From assembly GCA_021203145.1 (NCBI GenBank), contig JAJQBS010000106.1, forward strand, positions 1 through 40,457: 40,457 nucleotides of DNA, read 5' to 3'. Numbering within the stretch: position 1 is the first letter of the stretch; each line of letters begins with the position of its first letter. Source of the DNA: Lachnospiraceae bacterium. Its GTDB lineage: Bacteria; Bacillota; Clostridia; Lachnospirales; Lachnospiraceae. Both the position numbers and the translations under genes were made by a program. Under the pieces are notes generated by a model. That model worked only from the letters and a program-made list of their open reading frames with translations. It was not told the DNA's origin and ran no database searches. Positions 8,589 to 16,817 of the stretch are shown piece by piece.

Positions 8589-9389
8589 ATGAAAATCTAT
8601 ATCTGTTTCCCGGAGGGGAAAGCGAAAACGCTCACTATGAGCTACGACGACGGCAGAACGGAAGACAAAAGGCTGGTCTCTATTTTTAATGAATATGGAA
8701 TACGAGGCACCTTTAACCTGAATTCGGGTCTGATGGATCAGAAACAGCGGATACACAAAGAGGAACTTCATGATGTTTATCGGGGACATGAGATCGCGAC
8801 GCATACCCTCACGCATCCCACCATCGCCCGCTGTCCGGCGACGCAGATTTACAGAGAAATCATCGAAGACAGGAAGGAGCTGGAGAAAATCACTGGTTAT
8901 CCGGTGAGAGGGCACGCCTACCCGAACGGCTCGGTAAGCGATCAGGTAAAGCGTATTTTCTCAGACTGCGGCATTGTCTATGGGCGTACAGTAGAGGAGA
9001 CCGGTAGCTTCGAACTGCCGTCAGAGTGGATGAACTGGAAGGCAACCTGCCACCACAATCACAATCTCCTTGAGCTGGGAGAGAAATTTTTGAATTTCAA
9101 AAAGACGCAGTATTTAAAGTGCATGTATGTCTGGGGCCACTCTTATGAGTTCAACCTGCATCATAATTGGGAAACGATAGAGAAATTCTGTAAAATGATG
9201 GGAGGGCAGCCGGATATCTGGTATGCCACAAACATTGAGATCCATGATTATATGGAGGCGTCGAAGCTGCTGCAATTTGCCGCGGGCGGGAGCTTTGTGT
9301 ATAATCCGACCGCTATGGATCTATGGCTTTCTGTGGATGGGGAGACCGTGAAGATTCAGGGAGGCGAGCAGAAGAGTCTCTTAAGGTAA
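8589..9389 (+). CDS. Polysaccharide deacetylase (NodB-like, carbohydrate esterase family 4 type)
   Basis: The 266-residue protein has the NodB fold motifs. Motif 1 is TMSYDDG (Asp20 as likely base, Asp21 metal ligand); motif 2 is HTLTHP (His72 and His76 as metal ligands); motif 3-like is RGHAYPNG; and a late WGHSYEF follows. These enzymes remove N- or O-acetyl groups from polysaccharides such as peptidoglycan, chitin oligomers or xylan; the substrate cannot be told. No signal peptide is seen, so it may act inside the cell on imported oligosaccharides. The start ATG 8589 follows a strong GGGAGGGAGG site. It sits 53 bp upstream of a sugar-binding-protein gene, but a palindrome with a -10-like box separates them. 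Confidence 0.85.
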   Translation: MKIYICFPEGKAKTLTMSYDDGRTEDKRLVSIFNEYGIRGTFNLNSGLMDQKQRIHKEELHDVYRGHEIATHTLTHPTIARCPATQIYREIIEDRKELEKITGYPVRGHAYPNGSVSDQVKRIFSDCGIVYGRTVEETGSFELPSEWMNWKATCHHNHNLLELGEKFLNFKKTQYLKCMYVWGHSYEFNLHHNWETIEKFCKMMGGQPDIWYATNIEIHDYMEASKLLQFAAGGSFVYNPTAMDLWLSVDGETVKIQGGEQKSLLR

Positions 9390-9414
9390 AACGACTTATG
9401 TCGTTTATTATAAT
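9387..9414 (+). promoter_or_regulatory. Palindrome plus TATAAT box, copy 1
   Basis: The palindrome AAACGAC-TTAT-GTCGTTT is followed within four bases by TATAAT (9409-9414), overlapping the end of the deacetylase gene and 29 bp before the next start. An almost identical segment lies at 32327-32354. It could be an operator/promoter for the binding-protein gene or a short repeat. Confidence 0.5.
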
Positions 9415-9442
9415 CACCATTTATCATAATGGGAGAAGAAAG

Positions 9443-10831
9443 ATGAAGAAAAGAGAAATTCAGATACTGTCCCTGGTTTTTGCTTTGCTAATGGGGATGA
9501 TGGCGGCCTCTCATAGTGTTCTGGCTTTGGGACGAAACGATACGGATACGACTGCCCTACAGCAAATCACTGATAAAAATGCAGTATCACAGATATTTGT
9601 TGCAGCTTCCGATTTAACAGATGAAAACGTCAGCCTGCGGGTTGCCTGGTGGGGCAATCAGGAGAGAAACAATACGACCATCCGGGTGCTGGATGAGCAT
9701 TCCACGCTGACCGGGGCAAATCTGACGTATGAATATACAGTCTGGACGGGCTATGTGGAGAGCCTGATGACGCAGGCTGCGGGAAACAATCTTCCCGATC
9801 TGATCCAGATTTCGACGACGGATCTGACGGATTTTTCCAGAAGCGGGCAATTGCTGGATCTGCAAAGCTATCTTGACAGCGGCGTAATTGACACAACCGC
9901 GATTTCGGAAGGCGCTCTGTGCGCGGGGGAGGTCGATGGAGTGCTGACCGGATTTGTGACCGGACTCAATACGGTGTCGGTTGTTTACAACCAGGCTGTT
10001 TTTGAGGAGGCAGGAGTAGGCGCACCCGCAGACGACTGGACCTGGAGCGACTATCTGGAGACGGTGAAAACCATCTATGAGGCGACCGGGATCCCGTCGG
10101 ATATTCCATTTCTGACAGAGGCACGCTGGGTGCTGGAATCCATGGTGCGCAGCTATGGCTATGACTTTTTTTCTTCAGATGACGATTCAAATGAGGCATT
10201 TCTCCCCTGGACAGAGGATGAAACGGTGATTGCCAGGCTTGCGGCAGTCCTTTCGGATATCTATGAGAGAATACAGGAAGGCTTTTTTATTGACCCGGAA
10301 ATACAGATGTCCTGGTCTGCGACGGAGGATTATTACATTATTCAGGGAAAATCCGCGACATCCTTTATTCTGAACAATTACTATACGACCTATTGCTATG
10401 CCTTCGGAGACGAGCTGGGTCTGGCGATGCTGCCCAAAATGGACGACGGCACGCAGAGCGGGATGTATGCACTTCCGAGCATGTACTGGTGTATTTCTGC
10501 CGGCTGTGAGGAGCCGGAAGCGGCCGCGTCTCTGATTAATTATCTGATTAACGATACTGACGCCGCACTGACGATCGGAATGGACAGAGGCGTGTCCCTC
10601 TCATCCGAAATCCGCAGTGCGTTCTTTGCATCAGAAGATACCGATGTATATACGAAGAATGTACTCGCGTTTGTGGATCATGTCTCAGAGACAGTGTCGG
10701 CCGTGACCCCGCCGGATCCGGGAAATTCCGCGGAAGTGATTGAGGTGATGAAGGAAGCGTATCTGTCCATGATGTATGGAGATCTGTCTGTGGAAGAGGG
10801 GATTGCACAGATCATTGAGAGCTGCCAGTAG
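9443..10831 (+). CDS. Sugar ABC transporter solute-binding protein, family 1
   Basis: This 462-residue protein starts with a Sec signal peptide (residues 1 to about 29, ending SHSVLALG) and has no lipobox cysteine, unlike most Gram-positive binding proteins, so anchoring is unclear. The body matches family-1 carbohydrate-binding proteins: LRVAWWGNQERN, LPDLIQISTTDL, GLNTVSVVYNQAVFEEAG, DDWTWSDYLETVKTIYEATG. It would capture an oligosaccharide for import. The open frame begins at 9323 inside the deacetylase gene; ATG 9443 after GGGAGAAGAAAG starts the signal peptide. No permease genes follow. Instead a kinase/regulator pair of the type that usually controls such transporters lies downstream. 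Confidence 0.88.
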   Translation: MKKREIQILSLVFALLMGMMAASHSVLALGRNDTDTTALQQITDKNAVSQIFVAASDLTDENVSLRVAWWGNQERNNTTIRVLDEHSTLTGANLTYEYTVWTGYVESLMTQAAGNNLPDLIQISTTDLTDFSRSGQLLDLQSYLDSGVIDTTAISEGALCAGEVDGVLTGFVTGLNTVSVVYNQAVFEEAGVGAPADDWTWSDYLETVKTIYEATGIPSDIPFLTEARWVLESMVRSYGYDFFSSDDDSNEAFLPWTEDETVIARLAAVLSDIYERIQEGFFIDPEIQMSWSATEDYYIIQGKSATSFILNNYYTTYCYAFGDELGLAMLPKMDDGTQSGMYALPSMYWCISAGCEEPEAAASLINYLINDTDAALTIGMDRGVSLSSEIRSAFFASEDTDVYTKNVLAFVDHVSETVSAVTPPDPGNSAEVIEVMKEAYLSMMYGDLSVEEGIAQIIESCQ

Positions 10832-10956
10832 AAGATGGGGACATTGAGCAGATACTTGCGAACTGTCAGCAGAGAGACTTTGCGTGAAAAATTGCGAACT
10901 GTCAGTAGAAGATGGAGATTACACAGACGCCCGGATGAGCTGCAGAAGAGAGACTT
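10821..10956 (+). repeat. Decayed tandem copies of the binding-protein gene 3' end
   Basis: The gene end GCTGCCAGTAGAAGATGGGGA (10821-10841) recurs as AACTGTCAGCAGAGAGACTTT (10861-10881), AACTGTCAGTAGAAGATGGAGA (10897-10918) and GAGCTGCAGAAGAGAGACTT (10936-10955). Read in another frame, the first copy would encode EDGDIEQILANCQ, which echoes the true C-terminus EEGIAQIIESCQ. Confidence 0.6.
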
Positions 10957-11051
10957 AATGTGAGAGAAAGCCAGGATGAAGAAAAAATCAAACTGACGTG
11001 AAGGAGAATCTGTCTGGAGAGAGTCAGCCGGAGACAGGAAAAGGAGAAAAA

Positions 11052-12959
11052 ATGAGACGAAAAAGACAAAGACGATGGAGCATGGTGCAGAAGGTGGCCG
11101 CGACTCTGGCCGTTACACTCCTGCTGTGCTCCTGCGGCGGACTTTTTTCTCTGTACCGGTTGGAGCAGTACAATCTGGAGTATATTTACGAGCTCATCGG
11201 GGAGCTCATCGACTCTTCCATCGAAAATCTGGAGGACAATCTGGATACCATCCAGACCACCTTGTACAATGTGGTATTATCTGACGATGTTCAGGACGCC
11301 GCCGGCAATCTGCTGGAGGCGGAGGAAGAGGAAACCGTTTCCAGCTCAGAAAAAAACTCCAGCTACACTGCGATCACGGACTGCATCCAGAAAAATATCC
11401 GTTCGTACAGCGCGATCGTATGCGCCAGTTTTTTTGACCGCAGCAATTCGGGCCGCAGCATCGCGATGACGCACTACTATCAGCTTTCGGAAGAAGATGC
11501 CGGGACTGTCATTGATGAAGCTGTCGCAGCGAGCGGATCAATTATCCTGTTAGACGGCACGGAAATGACCGGGGCGGAAAATGTTCTGATCATGGCGATG
11601 GAGATCAAAGAGAAGAAGAATCTTTCCCTGACTCATCTTGGCGTAATCGTTTTCTTTGTGGATCTCAATACGCTGGGAGCGGAGCTGACCGAGAGCCATG
11701 ACGGCATCTATGTCCTTGGAAATGCGGAAGGAGCTTATCATTATATCCTGAATGACAGCGAAGGAGTGTTGGATCTGGAGACATTCTCTGCGGCGGGACA
11801 AAACGGATTTCATGTTGAAAAGATTCAGGGGGAAGCTTATTTTCTGGTAGAGCGCACACAGGCAGATGACACATTTTCCTATGTGGTGCTGACACCTTAT
11901 GCGGAGCTTTTCAAAGGAACACAATCCACCTATCGTTTTTACATGATTCTGCTGATTTTAAGCGGTGTGGCCGCTCTGATTGCCGGAATGGTATTTGCCC
12001 AGTGGATTACGAAAGACATCCGGCAGTTTATCCATTATATCCAGCGGGTGCCTGATGCGAATTCCGATCAGCTGCCTCTTTATGAAAAAGAAGTGCATGA
12101 CAAGGATGCCTGTGAACTGAAAAGTGCGTTTAATCAGATGTCGCAGAATTTTAATGAACTGATTCGGGATAACTACGCCAATCAGCTGCTGATTAAGGAA
12201 ACACAGCTGCAGGCTCTGCAGTCACAGATGAACCCCCATTTTCTGTACAATGCGCTGAATTCTGTGTACTGGATGGTAAAGACCGCGGGACATAAAAACG
12301 CGGCCGGGATGATCAGTAGCCTGAGCATTATGCTGAAGGAAACGATCAGCAACCAGGAATTTCTCATCTCGGTGGAAAAGGAAATCAGCATCGTCAGCCA
12401 TTACTTTGTGATCCAGAAATACCGGTATGAGGAAAGACTGAATGTGAGCATTGATATCGCGGATGACTGCCGCAGCCTGCAAATACCCAAATTTACCATA
12501 CAGCCGCTTGCGGAAAACGCGATTAACTACGGCCTGGAGCAGATGCTGGAGCCCTGCACGATCGAGGTGCGGGTCTACAAGGTGAAAGAAAGGAAGGCTT
12601 CTGACCAGGAACCGGAGGAAGAAAAGACGAAACTGGCGGAGGCGTTCGTCCGGGAGCAGGCAGATGGCCAGACAGAATCGAAGGAGAAGAATACTTCCGG
12701 GACTGCTGCGGACTACATCTGCGAGGTACGCAATAATGGACCGGAGCCCGAAGAAAACCTGATGGAAAAGCTGCGCAGCGAAACCCTCCTTCCCAAAGGA
12801 AACGGGATCGGGCTGCTGAACATTGAGAAGAGAGTCCGCTCTGTATTTGGAGACGAATATGGGATCCGTGTATTCAGAGAAGGTAAATTTACTGTAGTAC
12901 AGGTATGGATGAAGCAGGTTCCGGTGGAGGAAAGCAACGACAGCGGCGAGCAAGGCTGA
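11052..12959 (+). CDS. Sensor histidine kinase, YesM/LytS type
   Basis: This membrane kinase of 635 residues pairs with the response regulator downstream. One membrane helix lies near residues 12-30 (AATLAVTLLLCSC) and another near 298-320 (ILLILSGVAALIAGMVFAQ), enclosing an extracellular Cache-like sensor. A HAMP-like linker follows. The His_kinase domain has SQMNPHFLYNALNSVYWM, with phospho-acceptor His396, and the ATPase domain has QPLAENAINYG and NGIGLLNIEKRV. Between the N box and the next ATP-binding segment there is an acidic, lysine-rich insertion of about 45 residues (nt 12583-12715) not expected in this family. Start: ATG 11052 follows AAAGGAGAAAAA; an upstream ATG at 10998 adds 18 hydrophilic residues. 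Confidence 0.9.
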   Translation: MRRKRQRRWSMVQKVAATLAVTLLLCSCGGLFSLYRLEQYNLEYIYELIGELIDSSIENLEDNLDTIQTTLYNVVLSDDVQDAAGNLLEAEEEETVSSSEKNSSYTAITDCIQKNIRSYSAIVCASFFDRSNSGRSIAMTHYYQLSEEDAGTVIDEAVAASGSIILLDGTEMTGAENVLIMAMEIKEKKNLSLTHLGVIVFFVDLNTLGAELTESHDGIYVLGNAEGAYHYILNDSEGVLDLETFSAAGQNGFHVEKIQGEAYFLVERTQADDTFSYVVLTPYAELFKGTQSTYRFYMILLILSGVAALIAGMVFAQWITKDIRQFIHYIQRVPDANSDQLPLYEKEVHDKDACELKSAFNQMSQNFNELIRDNYANQLLIKETQLQALQSQMNPHFLYNALNSVYWMVKTAGHKNAAGMISSLSIMLKETISNQEFLISVEKEISIVSHYFVIQKYRYEERLNVSIDIADDCRSLQIPKFTIQPLAENAINYGLEQMLEPCTIEVRVYKVKERKASDQEPEEEKTKLAEAFVREQADGQTESKEKNTSGTAADYICEVRNNGPEPEENLMEKLRSETLLPKGNGIGLLNIEKRVRSVFGDEYGIRVFREGKFTVVQVWMKQVPVEESNDSGEQG

Positions 12960-13040
12960 CCTGCAACGCTCCGTTTGTCTGTATATTTGCATTGCAAAGG
13001 TATGAGATGGAAAATAATATGATTATTTGTTTTACGAAAG

Positions 13041-13088
13041 ACAGCTTCAGGTAAAGAAGACATAACAGCTTCAGGAAAAGAGGACACA
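13041..13088 (+). repeat. 24-bp tandem repeat before the response regulator
   Basis: Two 24-bp units, each starting ACAGCTTCAGG, abut at 13041-13064 and 13065-13088. The second supplies the A/G-rich sequence just before the start codon (AAAAGAGGACACA), so the duplication shapes the ribosome binding site. Confidence 0.7.
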
Positions 13089-13895
13089 ATGGAAGAAAAA
13101 TACCGGATCATGGTAGTGGATGATGAACGGATTGTGCGGGAGGCGATTGCCGATGGGATCGCGTGGGAGGACTACGGGATCACGCTGGCAGCAGCGGCTG
13201 GCAATGCGTTGGAAGCTCTGGATTATCTGAAGGACAACGAAGTAGACCTGATTCTGGTGGACATTCAGATGCCGGTGATGAACGGCCTGGAGCTCCAGAA
13301 AAAGGTTCGCTCCCTGCGCCCGGACACCGATTTTATTGTGCTGAGCGGCTATGCGGAGTTTGCCTGGGCGCAGGAGGCCATGCGGTGCGGCGCGAAGGAC
13401 TATCTTCTGAAGCCGGTCAATGAGGAAAGCCTGCTGGAGGCAGTCCAAAAGTGCAGAAAAGAGAAAAAGTCCAGAAAATTTATGGACACCCTCCGGGAAA
13501 AGCTGGATTCCGAGGACGGCACATCCGGCTCTGTGCCGATTTATTCCTATTCGCATACCGTCAACGAGATTCTCCGCTACATAGAAGAAGGAATTGATAA
13601 CGAAGACCTGAGTTTGAAGTGGATTTCTGCGAACCGCCTGTTTATGACAGAGAATTATCTCAGCAAAACCTTTCGCAAGGAGGTCGGAAAGAAATTTTCC
13701 GCCTACCTGCTGGAGCGGAGAATGACGCTCGCGATGCAGCTGCTGGTCAAAGAGCAGGGCGGCTCGATTCAGGACATCGCCCGCAGATGCGGGTATGGCA
13801 GTAACGCGCAGTATTTCAGCAGCATGTTTAAGAAATATACCGGCTATACGCCCACAGAATACAGGAATTATATCTGGAAGACGCAGAAGATTTGA
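13089..13895 (+). CDS. Response regulator, YesN type (receiver plus AraC-type DNA-binding domain)
   Basis: Residues 1 to about 120 form a receiver domain with acidic pocket Asp11/Asp12, phospho-acceptor Asp58 (LILVDIQMPVMNG) and Lys108 (YLLKPV). The C-terminal part (about residues 160-268) is an AraC/XylS double helix-turn-helix with the signature SIQDIARRCGYGSNAQYFSS and GYTPTEYRNY. Total length is 268 residues, short for the YesN group because the central linker is minimal. It is the cognate partner of the upstream kinase, 129 bp away. Such pairs usually activate sugar ABC transporter and glycosidase operons; the adjacent binding protein is the likely target. Confidence 0.93.
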   Translation: MEEKYRIMVVDDERIVREAIADGIAWEDYGITLAAAAGNALEALDYLKDNEVDLILVDIQMPVMNGLELQKKVRSLRPDTDFIVLSGYAEFAWAQEAMRCGAKDYLLKPVNEESLLEAVQKCRKEKKSRKFMDTLREKLDSEDGTSGSVPIYSYSHTVNEILRYIEEGIDNEDLSLKWISANRLFMTENYLSKTFRKEVGKKFSAYLLERRMTLAMQLLVKEQGGSIQDIARRCGYGSNAQYFSSMFKKYTGYTPTEYRNYIWKTQKI

Positions 13896-13903
13896 GCGAA
13901 TGC

Positions 13904-14001
13904 TGCCTGACTTGAGGTTCAGGACGCATACACGCACTCGCGTATCAGCGTGATAGTGGTGCTAATGTCTGTCTGACTTGCGTACCGGGATGCGCACACA
14001 C
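13904..14001 (+). repeat. Imperfect 32-bp direct repeat downstream of the response regulator
   Basis: Segments at 13904-13935 and 13970-14001 share TG-CTGACTTG followed by GGACGCATACACGC or GGATGCGCACACAC, with a period of 66 bp. The rest of 13896-14155 contains the promoter region of the next gene and no coding sequence. Confidence 0.45.
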
Positions 14002-14034
14002 CGTCAGAATATAATTGTGTAGAGCCAAAAAGAA

Positions 14035-14063
14035 TGGATTTTCATTTTTGGATATGGTATATT
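14035..14063 (+). promoter_or_regulatory. Promoter-like motif shared by AAA-ATPase genes, copy 1
   Basis: TGGATT (14035-14040) and TATATT (14058-14063) are 17 bp apart within GAATGGATTTT...GATATGGTATATTAAA. The gene at 24763 has a matching GAATGGATTTT...GATATAGTAAATT and the gene at 18795 a looser version. Confidence 0.5.
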
Positions 14064-14155
14064 AAATTAATCGTAACTGTGAAGGCGTAAGTAACTACAA
14101 CGTGCGGCAGAGAGTATTTACTGGCTGAGTGTGAAAATCAGGGGGTGAAAGAAGA

Positions 14156-15772
14156 ATGGGTTATTATTTAAACAGCAACGACTGCCTTTCTCAATTTCAA
14201 AACGAGGCAGCGAAACCCTTTTTTGTAGACAAAACCTGTATTTTGAATGAAATCATTCCCTTAGTAGAGCAAGGTGGCTACAGCCTGTGCATTACCCGCC
14301 CAAGGAGATTCGGAAAATCAATGATTGCTTCTATGATTGGCTCGTATTTCAGCAGAGGCATGGACAGCAGCGGTGTGTTTGACTCGCTTAAAATTTCTGA
14401 AAACTCGAGTTATCGCTCCCATCTGAATCAGCATAACCTGATTTATGTCGATTTCAGCAAATATGACGATGAGTATCATGATTACAGCAGCTACATCGGA
14501 AATATTAAAGATATTCTTCGGGAAGATCTGCATGCTGCCTACCCGGATGTGTATTTTCGCAAAAAAGGCACAGTCGCGGAGGATATGAAACGCATCCATC
14601 AAAGTACGGGTGAGAGGTTCATTCTGGTGTTTGATGAATGGGACTGTGTTTTTCATAAAAATTTTTTCACCGAGAATGACCGGAAAAGCTACGTAAGCTT
14701 TCTGGCAAATCTGACAAAGGGAGTGGGCTGTGTTTCCTTTACGTATATGACAGGTGTGTTGCCTATAGCGAAGTACTCTCAGAGCGATACGCTTAATAAT
14801 TTTATGGAATATACCATGGCTACACAGCCGATGTATAATGAGTACTTTGGATTTACAGATGAAGAAGTGGACGATCTTTATGAAAGATATTGCAGGATAC
14901 AGAAGGATCCTGCAGTTACGAGAGAAGATCTGCGCTTCTGGTATGACGGATATCATACTGCAGCCGGAACACGGATGTACAATCCGCGATCTGTGGTATA
15001 TGCACTGACAAATAATCATCTGGCGAGCTATTGGACAGGCTCAGGCCAGTATTCGGAAATATCTGCCTATATTGCGGGAAACGCAGGAAAGATTGAGGGC
15101 TTAAAAGAAGATGTCATTATGATGGTGGCTGGTGAGCCGGTTCCCGCAAGTATTGAGGAGTATGCCGCTACGGCGATGAATTTAAGTACAAAAGAGGAAG
15201 TTTTCTCAGCAATGGTGGTGTATGGCTTTCTGAATTATGAGGACGGATGCGTACGGATCCCCAATCGGGAGCTGATGGATGAATTTGGAAAAACGATTCG
15301 AAAGGAAGCTTCTTATAATTATGTGCGGGAACTGGAAAAACAGTCAGAGAGGGTCTTGCAGGCGACCCTGGCAGAAAATACCGGGGTGATTGAAGAAATA
15401 CTGGAATTTGTTCACCATTCCGAATCACCCTTGAAGGCTTATAATGACGAAGCGGAACTCTCAGGGAGTATCCGGCTGGCCTATATTTCCGCGAGGAATA
15501 AATATGATATACAACGTGAGGATCAAGCTGGTATTGGTTATGTAGACTATATTTTTTATCCGTACAACAAAAATGAGGATGGAATTATCATCGAGCTGAA
15601 GGTGGATGACACAGCAGAGAATGCAATCAAACAAATTAAAGATAAAAAATATGCTTTAAAATTTAAAGGAAAGCTTGGCGAGAAACCGAAGACGAATGGA
15701 CGGATACTCGCCGTCGGGATCGGCTACCGGAAAAAAGATAAGGTGCATCATTGCAAAATTGAGGTGCTGTAG
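14156..15772 (+). CDS. AAA-ATPase-like protein with PD-(D/E)XK nuclease-like C-terminus (AAA-ATPase_like/DUF1703 type)
   Basis: The 538-residue protein begins with the family's typical FFVDKT motif (residues 22-27) and has the atypical P-loop RPRRFGKS (48-55) and Walker B ILVFDEWD (about 156-163). The mid-region has WYDGY and YNPRSVVYAL motifs. The C-terminal nuclease-like core reads VDYIFYPYN then GIIIELKVDD near residues 463-487, followed by AIKQIKDKKYAL. Proteins of this type are numerous in gut anaerobes and of unknown function; the intact ATPase and D...ExK residues suggest real activity. It is probably a single-gene unit with its own promoter, and a hairpin at the stop codon suggests termination there. 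ATG 14156 follows GGGGGTGAAAGAAGA. Confidence 0.87.
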   Translation: MGYYLNSNDCLSQFQNEAAKPFFVDKTCILNEIIPLVEQGGYSLCITRPRRFGKSMIASMIGSYFSRGMDSSGVFDSLKISENSSYRSHLNQHNLIYVDFSKYDDEYHDYSSYIGNIKDILREDLHAAYPDVYFRKKGTVAEDMKRIHQSTGERFILVFDEWDCVFHKNFFTENDRKSYVSFLANLTKGVGCVSFTYMTGVLPIAKYSQSDTLNNFMEYTMATQPMYNEYFGFTDEEVDDLYERYCRIQKDPAVTREDLRFWYDGYHTAAGTRMYNPRSVVYALTNNHLASYWTGSGQYSEISAYIAGNAGKIEGLKEDVIMMVAGEPVPASIEEYAATAMNLSTKEEVFSAMVVYGFLNYEDGCVRIPNRELMDEFGKTIRKEASYNYVRELEKQSERVLQATLAENTGVIEEILEFVHHSESPLKAYNDEAELSGSIRLAYISARNKYDIQREDQAGIGYVDYIFYPYNKNEDGIIIELKVDDTAENAIKQIKDKKYALKFKGKLGEKPKTNGRILAVGIGYRKKDKVHHCKIEVL

Positions 15773-15794
15773 CTGGCTACTGCAGCACCTTCTT
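15762..15794 (+). terminator. Terminator overlapping the stop codon
   Basis: AGGTGCTG (15762-15769) and CAGCACCT (15783-15790) form an 8-bp stem followed by TCTTT. The TAG stop codon at 15770-15772 lies in the loop. It ends transcription of the ATPase gene ahead of the convergent peptidase gene. Confidence 0.65.
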
Positions 15795-15882
15795 TACGAG
15801 GCGCTGGTGCGAGAACTCCTCCTATCCAATTGGTGATATTTGCGAATGATATTGGGACAGTTAATGTGGACATTCATGTAGA

Positions 15883-16506
15883 CTATCCCTTCATGCACAT
15901 AGAAGCCTGCAAAATCAGTTCCAGTGCGCGGGTCATATCATCCAAAGGCATCCCGGAAGCAGTGTCCCCGTGACATACAGCCTGGTCGGATGTGTAGGGC
16001 AGGTGAACAAAGCCACCCCATGCATCCGGTATTTTTTCTGCCTGCCAGTGGAGCAGGGTATAAAGGATATCATTGCAGACATAGGTTCCGGCCGTATTAG
16101 ATATGGAGGTTGGGATCTGATGTTCATTCAGGGCCTGTACGAGATTCTTTACAGGCAAGGTGGAGAAATACGCGGCAGGTCCGCCGGGACATATCGGCTC
16201 ATCCAGAGGCTGCATTCCGTCGTTATCCGCAATGCGTGCGTCCCGCAGATTGATGCCGATACGCTCAATGGTGATACCTTTCCGCCCTCCGGCCAGGCCG
16301 GTACAGATGACCAGATCAGGGTGAAGTTCTTCAAGTGCGCAGAGCAAGGCATTCTCGCCACGCCGGAAAGAGACGGGAAGACGTCGAGTGATGATATCTG
16401 AGCCGTTTATTCCCGCAAAGCAACGTGGAAGCCGGCTTACCGCCTCCCAGGATGGGTTTATAGTATCATCGCCAAAGGGTTCAAAACCAGTCACCAGTAT
16501 TTTCAT
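15883..16506 (-). CDS. pcp: Pyroglutamyl-peptidase I (pyrrolidone-carboxylate peptidase)
   Basis: This cysteine peptidase removes N-terminal pyroglutamate from peptides in the cytoplasm. The 207-residue sequence opens with MKILVTGFEPFG, the family hallmark. The triad falls at exactly the classical positions: Glu81 (GITIERIGIN), Cys144 (NTAGTYVCNDILY) and His168 (GFVHLPYT). The C-terminus is slightly short against the usual 210-215 residues. The start at 16506 follows GGAGAGATG on the minus strand; the open frame extends 22 codons further without homology. It is the only minus-strand gene in the first 29 kb and has no evident functional link with its neighbours. Confidence 0.95.
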   Translation of the reverse strand: MKILVTGFEPFGDDTINPSWEAVSRLPRCFAGINGSDIITRRLPVSFRRGENALLCALEELHPDLVICTGLAGGRKGITIERIGINLRDARIADNDGMQPLDEPICPGGPAAYFSTLPVKNLVQALNEHQIPTSISNTAGTYVCNDILYTLLHWQAEKIPDAWGGFVHLPYTSDQAVCHGDTASGMPLDDMTRALELILQASMCMKG

Positions 16507-16611
16507 GAAAACATCTCTCCATTGGCAGATCTGTCTGCTTATTATATTTCCATTACACATCCTTATAGCCATTATACATAAATCCGCAGGTAAATCAACC
16601 GTTTTTAAATG

Positions 16612-16655
16612 TGCAGAGAATGACGCTCGACATGCAGCTGTTGATCAAAAAGAGC
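16612..16655 (+). pseudogene. Short remnant resembling the AraC-type response regulator
   Basis: The sequence at 16615-16652 matches 13717-13754, inside the DNA-binding domain of the response regulator, at about 32 of 38 positions. Its translation, RMTLDMQLLIK, mirrors RMTLAMQLLVK. No further homology is visible on either side, so this is at most a fragment of a lost YesN-type gene. Confidence 0.4.
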
Positions 16656-16753
16656 GAAGTGCTATCGGTAATCGTCTTATTTATGCAAAAGTATATCGTA
16701 GAAGGGATTGCAACCTCTGGCCCGAAAGAGTAAAATAATCAAAACAGTCCAGA

Positions 16754-16799
16754 ACAACAGGCAGCCTGTTTGCACTGTCCAGGCCGAATCGCCTGTTGT
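16754..16799 (+). promoter_or_regulatory. Inverted repeat in the leader of the GH28 gene
   Basis: ACAACAGGC (16754-16762) and GCCTGTTGT (16791-16799) form a perfect 9-bp stem with a 28-base loop, ending 5 bases before the ribosome binding site GAGGAGG. It could be a regulator site or an mRNA structure controlling translation. The wider gap 16573-16817 holds no gene. Confidence 0.45.
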
Positions 16800-16817
16800 A
16801 ATATGAGGAGGACGATT

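Noticed and set aside
10998..11051. Earlier start of the sensor kinase
   Set aside because: The extra 18 residues are hydrophilic and lie in decayed repeat DNA, and ATG 11052 has the better ribosome binding site.
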